A stretch of 64,000 bases of DNA from the NCBI GenBank assembly GCA_009617715.1, contig VTFK01000143.1:186001-250000 (forward strand). Reading direction: 5' to 3'. Positions 1 through 12,722 of the stretch are shown piece by piece. Under the pieces are notes generated by a model, which saw nothing but the letters and a program-made list of their open reading frames with translations, made no database searches and had not been told where the DNA came from. This stretch comes from Plectrocnemia conspersa. Taxonomy: Eukaryota > Arthropoda > Insecta > Trichoptera > Polycentropodidae. Position 1 is the stretch's first letter. Each line of letters begins with the position of its first letter. Made by a program: the position numbers and the translations under genes.

Positions 1-734
1 CACCGAAAATAGATAAGAAAATAAATAATAAACATACTCTTGTTTATAGAGCTTAAGTTGCTAAATGGTTCGTGTAAAACTACATTTTTAAGCACTGATG
101 TCTTGGCTAAGAAGACCAAGAATAGGGGACGCAATCGCACTCAAAAAAATATTGTTGACATCACCCCTCAGTAACATAAAAAATGCTTCATTTAATATAC
201 ACTATGACGATAATACAAAAATTTGGACCTTTGCATAAACAGCTTAAATCATTTTACGTTTTCACGAAAATTACACAATTTACATTATCACTCATATTTT
301 GCCAAAGAAGACCATTTGGATTAAAACGCTTAATCTGTTTGTTTGATTTGTGGTTTTAATTTAATTATAATTCTGTATTTTAATTAAATATAAATTAAAT
401 GTGCTAGAGTACATTTTTTGTATTCTTGAATAATAAAATATAACTTTCCATATATGTTGCTACCTGCTTATTTGTGTATCACTAATATGTTAATATTTTT
501 GAAACTGAAAATTAGATTCAAAATGGACTGTTGTATAATATTCATATAAATACAATATTTTAATACAGTAAAAACAACTTTTAATTATTATTCTACACAT
601 AGCAGGTATGCAAGAAGTATTTTTAGATTAAAATGCATTAGAAAAAATATAGCATGTACAAAATCTCATTTAATACTAGACCCCGCGTATATCAGTAGAA
701 GTCACGGGGTCAGATATTGTGAAAATTCTTTCAC

Positions 735-757
735 AAAGCCTTTCTCCGAAAGGCTTT
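735..757. other. Short perfect hairpin
   Basis: Two 10-base arms (AAAGCCTTTC and its exact reverse complement) flank a TCC loop. A second, weaker stem (GACCCCG and CGGGGTC) lies just upstream at about 679-711. Together they could be remnants of a MITE end. No function can be assigned. Confidence 0.35.
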
Positions 758-2816
758 TGTGCGCGCAAATGCCTTTTTTATTGCGTTGACATGCCCTTTT
801 TGTCATATTGTATTGAGAATATTGAAATTCTAAAAAGAATAGCAAGCACGTTCTCGTTAAAAAATATACGTTCTCTACAACTTGTTCCTTGTTCTATTTA
901 ACTACGTCATAGCAAAAGTGTATTTCGCGTTTTTTGCCCTTGTTTTTCGCGTTTCGCCTTATTCGATTATGGGAAAAATGGCTTTCGTTCGCGCAGCCTA
1001 TCGACCGACAATAGATATAAAACAATTACAAGTTATCACATTCGGTCGGTTGTAAACATCTCTTCAAGTTGTTAACTGAATGAAAACTCGAAGGAGAGAA
1101 ACAACACCAAAAATATACCGTGGCTAAAAAGTTGTCGAAAAGCTCAAAAAAGTTTCCATAGCACATATCCAACTCGGAGCCTATAATATACAAATAAAAA
1201 GTTTTTCTCTATAGTCTCTTCCGCGCTTTGTTTCTACGTTATCCCCCGCACTCGATCAACGACTGAAAATTGACATTTTTCCTCGTTGAGAATAATAAGA
1301 TTTTTATTTTGCAAACGAGACAAGAAATGACTTTTTATAAAAATAAAATACGCGACGCAAAACAGCGTTTATAAATAATAAATTGCGATGGTTGTGAGAT
1401 AAAACCAAAGAAAAGCAATATTATTTATTAAACATAGCTTTTGAACGTTTTTTACGAATGTGTGCTAGACATATTATATTTATTTCGACACCTATAAAAT
1501 ATAATGCACAAAATGAAGAGAGTTATATTTAAGGCATTATATAAACGTTTTTATCGACTCGCGTGTTTGACTAAAATATATATGTATAATCTTTCTGCTG
1601 TGAATTTCCATTAACTCCCATTAATAAAATCAGATTTATATGACACATACATATGCTTATAATATGTTAAAAACACATACACTGAACGATGTAATCCTAT
1701 ATGTTTTTTGTATAATTATAAATTTATAATTTTGAATTTTTTTACAAATTTCATGATATATATATTATATGTATGTCTACTGAATTCTAATTTTTTAGCA
1801 AATATTTAAATTATCAAAGTTGCTATGCTAGTATTATTCAGGTTATTTATTTAACTATAGAGTGGTATTATTTGTGAGTTTTTTGATTAAGAATACAGGA
1901 ATGCTTTTAAACGGTGAGTTATTTAAAATACATTAAAAATGAATTACAATAACACAATAGTCATTCTAATGTACACGATTAACAATGCTAAAAAATGGTT
2001 AAACGTACAATAACGCATAAAAAGAAAAATTATTCCGCAAAGAGTAAAAAATTTTTTAATGACTTACCACAATTTAATTAAATTGAAATAAATATAAAAT
2101 CTATTTTTTTCATATATATACATACACACATTTATGTATATATTACGAAATAGGAATAAATTGTAAAAGTTAAGAGAGTTGAAATTTGGTTCAGATTATC
2201 AAACAACACTTAGCATATTTCAACAGACGATTTGGCAATGTTTTAATAGAATGTCTAAAAAATATATATGGATTCAGTGATAATTATGATAGTTTTAAAA
2301 CGTTGCTTAATGAAAATATGTATTTTAATTTTAACATCTTTAAATTAGCCATAAAATAGCAAGTGCTATAAGATATTACAAATAATAAATTATTAACACA
2401 GTTTTACCCTAAAATATATCAGTGTACGTTGGCAAATCTAAATCAATCCAGCAGCTTTACTGCCATCTATAATACAATGGTCGTCAAATTTTAAACATAT
2501 ATGAAAGGGTTATATCGGTCGCAAAGGCTTTTTTTATGCTGCACAGAATTTAAGTTATAAGCACCCGTTGGTGATGCCTTGGCAAAGGAACAAGTTGTAA
2601 AAATATTCAAAGATCGTTCTAAACATGTTCATTGCAGATATAATATATATGAACGGCCACTCGAAACTAGTAATTAGTTGTGGCATCAAAAATTAGGCGA
2701 GCACTAAACCTCCCTCAATAATTAAAATATACACACAGCGCTCAAAATAATAGCTTCTGTAAAGAGTTTCGCTCCCGACATCATCAATAGTTTTAAATGA
2801 GATCTCCAACATAGAC

Positions 2817-2953
2817 ATGAAAGAATCCGACGACCATCGACAGACGGAAAAGATCGGGAAAGCTGCCGCTCTCCTCTTTACGTCAACCCTGACCCAGCTC
2901 AACGTCCAGAAGGCAGAGTTGGACCGCTTCGGACACGACTATTATTCTTTGTA
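2817..2953 (+). repeat. Protein-like fragment shared with 60045-60110
   Basis: On the plus strand an ATG at 2817 opens a frame of about 45 codons with KAAALLFTSTLTQLNVQKAE and a TAA stop. A diverged copy near 60048-60077 reads KAAASLFTSTL before a stop. It is probably a decayed repeat of unknown family; I do not recognise the protein. Confidence 0.3.
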
Positions 2954-4132
2954 AGCAAGCATGGATAAAAGGACTTATACATGAACATAATTATTCAAGT
3001 TTTCGTTACTTGTACTTGAGTAAAATATATTTTTTTTAATTGCGCTATATAGAAAATTAAACGTGTATTTAAAAATAAATATGAGCTCAAAAGGTTTATG
3101 AAAAAAATAATTTTAAGGAAAGATGATTATATGAAAAAATAAAATTTTTTCCCTGCAGCTGTATTTTAAACAATAACTTTCTATAATATAATATAAATAT
3201 GCCCAACTTATCAACAGTGATATTTTAAAAATAAAAGTTATTTTTAAGTTTTAAATTGATATTATTTAAAGATATATACTGTCCCCACAGTGAATTAAAA
3301 AAATATTTTACCTCTAAATTGCCATTTTCCTCAATTAAAAAAAAAGTTTAAATAATCATACGGCATTTTAAATCATTTTAATTTAAATTTAATATTTAAA
3401 ATCACGTTTATAATGCTAATTAATTTTGTTTGCAAAATCGATGTAAATATTATTCCAACAATATTTATTCGTTTCAAACTAATCTAGCTGGTTGTTGATA
3501 TTTACCAGACAATAATCCTTACTTTTGTTAAAACAGTAATCAACAATCATATATAAAATTAAGTTTTAGAAATGTTGGTATAATAATACTCATAATAACA
3601 ATATGTATTACTTTAAAATTAAATATCTAAACACTCATATATGCGCGTCCCAGCGCCCAGGAAAAGAGTCAAAACGCGCCCGATACCTAGTAAAAAATCG
3701 AAACGCGCACATGTGCGCTCCCCGGCGTCCATGTGTTCAGTTACCATATATGTACATATATGTTCAGTAAACATATATGGTTTTACTATTTTTTACCGTA
3801 ATTATATAGCTCACAAAAGCTATGTGATATTGCGTATATTTACTTTTTAAATAGCTGTGATTAATTATATGAAATTCGTTAATCCGTTAAAATAATTGCA
3901 ACATTAATAAATGGCTCCACGGGCAACTTTGATTTATAATTTGAATAATGATCAGTTACGTCAAAACATAAAGTTAGTTATGCCAGAAAGTTATGAGATG
4001 ATATTTATATATTTTTATAAAATATTAGAGGCATAATCTCAACGTAATCAATTATAATATCCAGCTTTTAAAACCAAATTGAATAAAATAAAAAGTTTTC
4101 TCAGCGAATCCAATAAATAAAATTAATCTAAC

Positions 4133-4282
4133 CTGCTTCAGGTTGTCCGGGCACCAAGATTACGTCGTTCCTTAACCATGATATGACCGTGATGTGATCT
4201 CTTCTGTCACAAACTAAAACAGCCGGTGACCCAATAGTGGCATGGGTTCCGAGTACCCGTGGCTCGTAGTTTCCGGCGATTA
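4133..4282 (-). CDS. Dscam: Dscam-like gene, internal exon: first half of the second Ig domain
   Basis: This 150-base exon has an AG acceptor at 4283-4284 after a T-rich tract and a GT donor at 4131-4132 (GTTAGA). It starts with two bases of a split codon and ends with one. The frame reads IAGNYEPRVLGTHATIGSPA, then VLVCDRR, ITVISWLRND and a PGQPEAG end. The Cys of VLVC and the Trp of ISW fit the B-strand Cys and C-strand Trp of an Ig fold. In Dscam proteins the start of Ig2 follows a SRDxxVxAV linker, which the exon at 28678-28820 supplies in matching phase. Dscam proteins are neuronal Ig/fibronectin cell-surface receptors for self-recognition and wiring. The exon giving the second half of Ig2 is not seen and may lie beyond position 1. 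The Ig2 sequence is divergent, so the paralogue (Dscam1, 2, 3 or 4 type) is unresolved. Confidence 0.75.
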
Positions 4283-5209
4283 CTGAAAATAAAAAATATA
4301 TATATATAATACACAACGAGAAGAAAAACAATATAAAAATGAACGTCATAAATTGAGTCGGAAAAGTCGCTATTAAAATTTTTCCATTGCAGTCGCTTTG
4401 TCACGAGATTTGCTCGACGCCGGTACAAAAAAAAGTATACAAACTTTGAGCCAATAAAATATACGCGTAAGCCGCCCAGACAATGTAGAAAGAAACTTGG
4501 GACCTTCCGCACATTTTTCAACAATGAAAAACCCCGCGAGTGTGTTTTCTTTTTGCTTCTCATTTTTCATAGTCTGATTGCGGATCGAACTTTGTTGGTA
4601 GAAAAATATGCTTTCAATAATAATCTCGGCTCAGAACAAAAAAAATCAAATATCTAAGTACCTACGTAAGCAGCTCATTGTATTATTGTATTATTATACC
4701 TAGCCATGGAAATTTAATCAATATAATGCTAATATAAACATAAAAGCAATTTAATATACTTATTTTAGATTATATATATACACGAGTATCTGCTCTCTTT
4801 ATATAATCTGTATCCTGACCGAAATTATGTTTATAGCTACAACAAACTAAATTTGCGACCCGGAAATCATTAACATACAACGCTATTTTCAGTACGTTTG
4901 ATAATCGTATTGTGCAGAGGGCAGTGATAATTTGTACAACCTCGTAATTTATATCATGACATGTGCATCGCAGTACAATTCCCGGTTATGACCCACCGTT
5001 GACACGATTGCTATTGCTAACCGTAATTAATAAAATGATATAATGAATTGTATTTGGTATTAAAATATGGATCCTGTGCATCTAATAATAATGACGCCAA
5101 AAATGCTGACGATAATCTGAAGCTATTTTGCTTAACATCACATAAGTTAATTAATAATGAATGTTGTATGTTGTATTACATATATACGCGATTAAAATAG
5201 GATGTAATT

Positions 5210-5640
5210 AGTCGCAAGGTGTTGCGTCTAAGGGTGCGTTGTTTGTGTAGTGAATGGACGGTGTGTTATCTATGTGGGTACGGACGAGAGAAATTTGTTA
5301 CGGAAAACTCAATTTCGTTGTTCACGCACACGTACGCGCATATTATATACACACACATATACGTGCATACGATCAGAGGCGATCCCTTGAAAAATTTTCC
5401 ACCTGCAAAGTGGAAAATTCGCGCGAGTGCGTAGTGCCCGGACTCGGAACATGACCCTCGGTTAGGAGCTTTGTTCGCTCGGGCCGCACACATTGTTTAA
5501 TTAAAATTTCAGAAAGGGCTAATCCGATGTTAATTAAATTTCATGTTTTGAGGCCGTATCAAAGCAGGAGTGATACGTTGCGCGCGACAACGCTTGTCGC
5601 GATAATGGGTCCGAAAAAGATTGGCGAGTTAGCACTGGAT
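5210..5640. other. GC-richer island in the Dscam-like intron
   Basis: Base composition rises sharply over the surrounding AT-rich DNA. Open frames on both strands overlap and none shows a protein family, so I treat them as chance. Rest of 4283-5945: nothing recognised. Confidence 0.3.
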
Positions 5641-6394
5641 TAACAATGTGAATAAATCATTTTGTTCAGAAAATGAGAGCAGCGCTTAACGCCAGTTCAT
5701 CTAATAATAAAGTGATTTTTCTTGACTACAATATTTCACTTTGTCATATTACAGGGTGCAGTTAAAGTCTCTTTATTATTTTTTAACTATATTTTTTTTC
5801 AGATATAACATATTTTTTTCTTTTTAAATATAACATTTTAAATTGTGGAACTGTACATCCGTATGTATATTTATTTTTGCCAAATACACTTTTTTGTACA
5901 TACATGATCAGAGAATATTTAGGAGACAAAGTTTGGTCTTGTCAGGGTCGGCTCTAGCTTGCAGTTTGAGGCACCATACTAAAAGTCGCGTCATGGAGCG
6001 ACACATATATATTTTAAATATCGACGCAATGTTAATAGTAATGCATTTGCTTTTAAACTTATCAAACACTGAAAGTATATCAAATATTTCTAGGCAAAAT
6101 TCTAATAAATCAGAATTTTTAATATATTGGGCTAAAGGCAAAATCTTAAAATTGATAAGAATCGAAAGTTCATTCCAAATTCTTATCAACGAATACATCC
6201 AAATGGCGAAACATATGGCTTTTTTATTCCAAAACAAAAAATTCAGTGTACTGTTTCTTTTGTATATTTTTTTCCCAATTAAAAATCGCATTGACAACTA
6301 AAAGCGTGAATATTTAAAAAAATATACATTATAGATTAAATACTCAGGAAACATCTAATTTTTTTTAAAGAGAATAGAATGTTGTACAACCATT

Positions 6395-7170
6395 GACAGT
6401 GCGTTTCAAAAACGGACAAACGAAAATACAAAACAATGGAGAAACGTAATTAAAATGATTAATATTCATCACTTAGTTTCACGGAACCCAAAATATTGCG
6501 TTACGAGGATCATCTGATAAGTTATATAAAAATGGTAACAGTATTTTTTTTAAATGAGCATAATATGGCAGCGTAATGAAGGAACGCGTTAGGAAGATCA
6601 CTAATAATGAAGTTCACCAACAATTTTTTGGATTAAACATTCAAAATAAAATAATTATCACCTTTAATATTGTACAAAGTTGAAGAAAATAGTGTAGCAA
6701 AATTGATTGTCAATTGCACGCCAAATTTCTCACATACTGAAAAAATGACAATAATAGTTCATTTTGTAAATATATTACCTTATATATAATACAAGAGCGT
6801 TTTTAGGTTTCATAAATATAGATGAAACCACAGGTAAGGGAAAGACAGAAAAAATATTCGAAACGTTACAAAAACATGATCTCTCGTTATGTGATCCAAG
6901 GGGTCAAGTATATGATAACGGCTCCAATAAGAGAAGAAAACAAAATGGTGTTCAGAGCCGCATATCGTCCTTACATCCAAGAGCATTCTTAGTTCCGTAT
7001 TCCTCTCATTTACGATGCAGCTATTTGTTTCATAGAGGCTATGATTTTATTTTATACTATACAGCATATTTATAATTTTTTCGCAACGTCTATACAGAGT
7101 TGTAATATTCTAAAAAAGCATATTAAAAGGTTTACCTTAAAACTTCTTGATAATACTCGTTGGTCTAGCT
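6395..7170 (+). pseudogene. hAT transposase remnant, TTF-type/ZMYM1-like
   Basis: Read across several frames, with stops and frameshifts between, the segments are: NTKQWRNVIKMI; NIALRGSSDKLYKNGN; GSVMKERVRKITNNEVHQQF; INIDETTGKGKTEKIF; VYDNGSN with GVQSRI and HPRAFLVPYSSH; ILKKHIKRFTLKLLDNTRWS. These follow the order of the TTF-type zinc-finger/DUF4371 hAT transposases to which ZMYM1-like proteins belong. No intact frame longer than about 65 codons remains, so the gene is dead. It stops abruptly at 7170, where another hAT end begins. Confidence 0.65.
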
Positions 7171-7200
7171 CAGGGGTCAGCAACCTTTTGAGGCGGAAGA
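7163..7200 (+). mobile_element. hAT left terminal inverted repeat with likely target site
   Basis: CAGGGGTCAGCAACCTTTTG starts at 7171, a typical hAT end. The preceding eight bases, GTCTAGCT, have TA at the centre like other target sites in this window. The matching right end and second target copy were not found. Confidence 0.5.
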
Positions 7201-7904
7201 GCCAAAAGTTACAATTTACAAAATTTCCCAGTTTTTAAAGAGCCACTAACATTTTTATTTTAATATTATGGTATTTGATTAAGATTAGATATATCAATTT
7301 GATTTCTGATTTAAAATAATAGCTTTAAATATGAAATAATATTTATGCATATAACACCATTCATATGCACCAATAACTAAACAAACTTTAAAGTTGTTTT
7401 AACTATAAAACAACCAATCGAAACTGCAAAAATTGGGAAATACTTCAGAAGCTAACATATTACTCAACATTAAAATGTAAGGTTTGTTTGTTTTGTTATT
7501 ATTTGGCAATTTATTAAACAATACAAACATTAGTAAATCTTAACAAGAAAAAAAATTAAATTTAAATCAGATTAATTCTATTATTTTCAGCTCAATGCAA
7601 TTTTTTCATTATTATAATTATAAAGGTGATGAAAAGTTTAAAAATATCCAGGCAGAAGAAATAGCAAAAAATTAAATATTAAAGATAATTTTTAAAAACC
7701 TAGAACTCGGACATTAAAACTAATATTTCCTCATGAAAATAAAGATTAAGTATAAAAAAATTAAGAATATTATTATGGAATAACTTTTTTTTAATATTTT
7801 AGGCACCGCCATCGCGAATATTGTTTTGATTTGTTGGCAAAACACAATAGGAATTTTCACATACTTTTAAATGTAATTTTTATTATTCGATAATACAAAA
7901 TTGT

Positions 7905-7960
7905 TTTTGTAAAGTAGCAACAGCTGTTATTAACAATTAGCTCACGATTATAATTGGCAG
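7905..7960 (+). repeat. Short copy of the 22165-22670 repeat
   Basis: GTAAAGTAGCAACAGCTGTT with following ATTAACAATT aligns with the same block at 22530 and 56690. It lies inside the hAT nest, which hints that the repeat family itself could be hAT-derived. Confidence 0.45.
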
Positions 7961-8345
7961 CTGAAGGAATCTTAAAATTGTCGTTAAAACAATTGGAAAA
8001 TATCAATTCTGAGCCAAGCTTAAAAATTATGTGTATAATAAAAAAACAGACATTGATGTAATTAATTACATATTTTCAAAATCCAGAATATTTCACCAAT
8101 CAAAACAAAGTTACTTTTTAAAAGCAAAAATATGTAAAATTGAGAAAGAAATTTTTCGCAGACGAATTTTAAGGACTCTCGCGACTTCATTGAATCATTG
8201 GAATCCGCTGAAAAATTATCATTGACACAACAATTAAAGAAAGAAATTTCACCCTTACAGAGAATAGTGTAAGAAAACCAACATTTTACGGATTAATTGA
8301 AAAAGAATTTAAAAATATTTTAATCGACAGGCAAGACAACAAATA

Positions 8346-8444
8346 ATGTACAGTGCCTTGTTATCGATTAAACCAACAGCAACACCAAACGAGATGAATT
8401 TTTCTACGGTCGAAATTTTTTTAACAAGAAAAAGAACGAGAATA
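8346..8444 (+). pseudogene. hAT transposase C-terminal dimerisation domain remnant
   Basis: The frame reads ALLSIKPTATPNEMNFSTVE then IFLTRKRTRI, which resembles the LLSIKPTS..AERVFS..G.FVTK.RSRL block of hAT dimerisation domains. Upstream pieces (ESLESAEKLSLTQQLKKEIS near 8190-8260; KEFKNILIDRQDN near 8305-8342) fit the region before it. Frames shift between pieces. It probably belongs to the element whose left end is at 7171. Confidence 0.5.
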
Positions 8445-8544
8445 GATTTTTTATGTTATATATTTCGCTTGTAAGCAAACGTGATAATTTTAGGAATCGT
8501 TAAAAACGTTTAATTAAATAATGAATATATTGTTTTGCACCATA

Positions 8545-10588
8545 GCTTAAAATTTTACGTTCATTTAAAGACCTTTTACAATGTCTAATTTGAAACAATT
8601 ATATATAAGCTTAATAGGTTACATTTTTATGGATAATAAAAGTAATTGAACTTAATTTGTATAAGAAATGATTATCACTATTTTAAACGACAATTATTTT
8701 AATTTATTTAAAATTAATATTGACTAATACAACAAGTTTAATTTGTATATGGCAACCATTGTCTTTAATATTATTTGTAGATTTTTAATTTCTCGAAAAT
8801 TGTGCTTTTTTCAAGCATTTTCAAAATAGTAACCTATGCAAAATTAAAAAACATAGAATTAATGTCAGTACGTGTTGATTATTGTATATTTATTTTTATC
8901 GCATATATTTTTAATTAACCGCGTTATAATTATTGCGTTTTTTGCTTGTCATAATGAATTACAACTTATTGGTTTCCTATTTTCCCTTATAGTATTTTTA
9001 TGAAAACATATTATGTACTGGATTGAATAAAATTGGTTGTAACATAAATTTATGTCATAACTCTCTAATAAATCTGGACGTTTGACATTCAGGACTATCT
9101 CGACATGACAGCTAAAAAAAGGTCCATGAAGTAACATATTAGTTATTTGATATAACTTGAGCTAAAATAATATAATTTTTAAATAACTAGACAAATTCTG
9201 AGAATCCAGGCAAAAATAAATTATAGACCAGACAAATCTGGACGTCTTGCAGCTGTACTTCTAGCGGAAATGGATTGACTTTTAAATTTAAATTAATGTA
9301 ATGTTATATTTTTATTTAAGGACTTGCATTAGAGTAACATATAAATTTATTTATTTAATAACATTTGTATTTAACAGTGTGATTATGAAAAGCTGAAAAA
9401 TATATCTGAATAGACTATATCGATTATGATATCAATTTTTGCTACTCCTAAATTACAATAAATTAAAATGCTATTTTATATTTAATCTAAATAAAAATTT
9501 CCCCACAATTTTTTTATAACGGAGATACACAATAAATCTGGTTCTTATTATTCCAAAAATGGTAATCTTTTTAGATACTCGCAATATATTACGTTTTTAA
9601 CTTCAGCATAGTCTGCGTAAATGTACGGTACAAAAAAGACCGGTCTGCCGTGAAGCGTCACGTAAACGAAATCCGACGGAGGCATACGCGCCTATCGGAA
9701 TTACCACGTTGATGAAAACAAATTGCGGAGATAGACAGACAGATTGATGCGACAACGAACACATGTTTAGTGGGGAAAGTTTCACTGTTTCGTCGGCGGA
9801 GATACGGCGATGAATAATAAAAAGCTCAGTACGCCATGTGAACCGCCGTGATTTCCCTTGTCGCCGATACACTTGACGTCGCGCAAGTGGAGACCCGGAC
9901 CGGGAAGGATAAGGGGTGGGAAAGGGCCCGAAATGGTATGAGGCGCTCAAATCGTGAGGGCGTCGAGATAAAAGCTTCCAGAGAGGCATTTGTGAACATG
10001 TTATTAATTTAGTTACAGTCGCATTAACCCACTGCAAAAGACCCACCACGTAAGTCCCGCTGATTTATTTTAGGATATTCGTTATATTTAAGGTGCCTGT
10101 ACCAAGTTAATAAATAAATTGCGACATAATACGAAATGCGCCGTGAATAATTGGTTTCAGGAAAATTTACCAAACTGTTTAATAACTTTTTGAAAAATTA
10201 GTGCTAAAATTTTTAGGAATATCCCGAAAATAAAACTTTTTATTTTTTAACTGTTCAGTTAAAAAATAAAAAGGATCTAGTTATTATGAATATATTTACA
10301 TTTTAATTCAAAAAATACTATACCATCGATTGATAATAATAAAACATAACAATAAATTGCTAAAATATATTATACTTTACTTTTTAGACTAATTTAATTT
10401 TATTTATTTTTAAAAAAGATGAAAAGTAAAAAGCTTAAAAAGCAAATCTGCCATAAACATATTGACTTAAAATATGAATATTATAAGTTTATTTGTCTAC
10501 TGTTTTTTAAATATAATATTTACTATAGCTATTATCCCATTAATAAAAATGATTGAAAAACGCCGAATTTAATTGAAAGCTTAAAACC
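8545..10588. other. AT-rich intron DNA with a GC-rich island at 9603-10060
   Basis: The island is about 450 bases of much higher GC with a 148-codon frame on the minus strand. That frame has no recognisable domain and no convincing splice sites, so it is probably not coding. It may be a conserved or regulatory element. The rest is plain AT-rich DNA. Confidence 0.3.
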
Positions 10589-10972
10589 CATACTTTCCAA
10601 TATAAATTTAGTAATTTATACTACAATGTATCATACAGGCTTACTACTATATATATAAAACATTAATTTCATTACATTATGTCTGCCTAAAAGCAAACGA
10701 TTTTCGATTTAATCGACGATTTAACTCAAAAGTAATAAAGGTATTTGATCGATATAATTAAAGCTATATAAGATTTATTTTTAAAATATGAGCACTGCGA
10801 TATCTACAATATATGGCTAGGATACTCACTTTCCAATATAAATTTATTAACTTTTACTACAATATATGTCATACAGGCTTATTACTATATTTAAAACATT
10901 AATTCCAATAAATTTTATCTTCTATAAGTAAACGATATTCGATTTAATCGATGATTTAACTCAGAAGCAATA
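10589..10972 (+). repeat. Direct tandem duplication, unit about 240 bp
   Basis: Segments starting at 10589 and 10827 share ACTTTCCAATATAAATTTA, a CATACAGGCTTA block, and the CGATTTAATCG-GATTTAACTCA block, in the same order and orientation. The copies have diverged by scattered substitutions and small indels. Confidence 0.7.
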
Positions 10973-11379
10973 ATTTTAGCAATACTTATTTTTCATACTG
11001 AACCATTTTAATATTCCTGGCATTTATATAGATTAACACATTTTCCATTGTAACCTGACAGACGTCAGCTTAATATGTTACAGCGGATTAAATCAGAGCC
11101 CCAACTAGGTAGGTCAATCAGACAAAACGAATACCTTCAACCACCAGACTAAAAGTCCAAATATAGTTGCCATATATATGATTAATTATAAATTAGTATG
11201 TGTATTGTAATTACCAATCAATATAGGTCACTTTCGGGTTGTAAGTTTGTAGACAATTCTGATAACATTTTATAAACGTACATAAATTACTACATATACA
11301 GAGAAATGTAGATGCTACTATCAGGTGGTGGAGTTAATTACAGTCAGAACAAATAGTGCGCAGAGTAAAATGTTTTGTC

Positions 11380-11525
11380 TAGCGCGCGTCCTTTTCAAAC
11401 AAAGAGTAGTTTTTCGGCGTTAATTATGGGTGACTAAAGTCTCGAGACAATATTTCTAATTATCGACGAATTATTTGGTCGTGTGTGCAACCACATTTTC
11501 GAGACGGATCTCACTTTTCGATTGT
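11380..11525 (+). repeat. Intronic paired element, copy 1
   Basis: The core CCTTTTCAAACAAAGAGTAG followed by a T-run matches a copy at 26973 in the same intron. Weaker similarity (TGTCTA-GCGC before the core, GAGATCTC-like bases after it) extends the match to roughly 140 bases. 10973-12649 otherwise holds nothing recognised. Confidence 0.4.
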
Positions 11526-12649
11526 TTGAGTGTGGTCGTTAGAATGATCATTTAATTATTACAAATTGTGCTTGTGGTTGAAACCGCCACAAAATCTTCT
11601 TTATTATCCACATATACAGTGATTTTCAAATTTTAATGATTATCAATTTTATTTTTTTAACAATAATTAAACTAATTCTTAAAAAACAAATAAATCTTAC
11701 TTTTTCTATCATAAATATTTAAATAAAAATTGAAAAACGTACTTCACATAAAAAATTGCAGTGTAAAAAATGTGGATAAACCTATGTATTGTATATATTA
11801 TGCTGTATATCAGTCTTTTGCCTTTTTTAATCCAGCCGAACTGGGAATAAATTTTACTTTTTCAAGGTCAATAAAATTTTGAAGTGTGCGCTATAGCAGA
11901 ACGGTCAATCATTAATAAATATGATCGTATGTGGTGCTCCTATTGCTTTGTATTTTTTGTAGGGTTACGCAGTAATAATTAAAAGCATCTTTACTGCCCC
12001 GTTTAACCCGATATTTATATTTATTTTTTACCTGTGGATATTCGTCTTGTCATTGTCAGAGACACTAATAAAGAGTTAATTATTTTGTTTTCGAATTAAA
12101 TTTATTTAAATTATTGTACGATTAAATTTTGTTTGTACCAAAATAATCAATAGGTAATTAAAAAGTTAAAATAAAGTGGGGGGCAAATTTGTTGACTTGT
12201 ATAAATGAGATTGACTCTATAGTTACTTCATAAATAGCTTATTTAATTAATAATAAAATAATGGAATTTACCGATAGTTAATAAATTGTTAAATTCGTGT
12301 ATAATTTTTGCAGTTTTATTTAAATCTACCGGGATTTCGATAAAAACAGTTTTTAGAATTGTTAAGCACATTGTGAGTAACATCAATAGGCAATTTAATA
12401 GCAAAATAAATAATTTAAAAACATTTTTTTTTAACTTCAAATAATAGTTTCCAAGCTTTTTTGATGCTCATGCTAAATCAAGGTTTTCAAATGGCAAATT
12501 AAAACACGTGCGTTTTGCGAAATAGCGAATATTTTGTATTGTTCAAGTAAATAATAATATTAAGTAATCATTTTAAGAGGCTTATTCGAACATTTAGCAA
12601 GTAGTTACTGGTTTACACCACATTAAATTGAAAATGTAAATTATAAACT

Positions 12650-12722
12650 TTGTAATAGCGGCGCCTCTGTAAGGAAACCGCAGCACCCCAGGGCGCCGCG
12701 GTGTACACTTTAAGAACCCCTG
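12650..12722 (-). mobile_element. Terminal segment of a hAT-like element
   Basis: Read on the minus strand from 12722 it starts CAGGGGTTCTTAAAGTGTAC and continues with a GC-rich stretch (CGGCGCCCTGGGGTGCTGCG). This matches the look of hAT ends with a CAGxGGTTCTxAA start. The other end was not located. Confidence 0.45.

Larger units (their letters stand above)
1..4132. other. AT-rich non-coding DNA downstream of the Dscam-like exon
   Basis: No exon or RNA gene is recognised. It contains a perfect 10-bp stem hairpin at 735-757, a GC-richer patch at 3640-3735 and a short stretch at 2817-2953 that shares a protein-like segment with 60050. It is probably intron of the Dscam-like gene, since the Ig2 second-half exon is still missing. 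Confidence 0.4.
5946..8445 (+). mobile_element. Nest of degenerate hAT transposons
   Basis: A hAT-like terminal motif CAGGGTCGGCTCTAGC begins at 5946. A TTF/ZMYM1-like hAT transposase remnant follows at 6395-7170. At 7171 a second hAT end (CAGGGGTCAGCAACCTTTTG) begins, cutting the transposase reading directly after NTRWSSS. Further on, 8346-8444 carries a hAT C-terminal dimerisation motif of a different subfamily. The 3' ends of the elements were not found, so outer limits are approximate. Confidence 0.6.

Noticed and set aside
4207..4570. Minus-strand frames of 118 and 65 codons upstream of the Ig2 exon
   Set aside because: They are in other frames from the Ig exon and run through its acceptor and intron; no family is seen.
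5843..6301. 152-codon plus-strand and 129-codon minus-strand frames
   Set aside because: Composition-driven, Ile/Lys/Asn/Phe-rich, on both strands of the same DNA; part lies in hAT terminal sequence.
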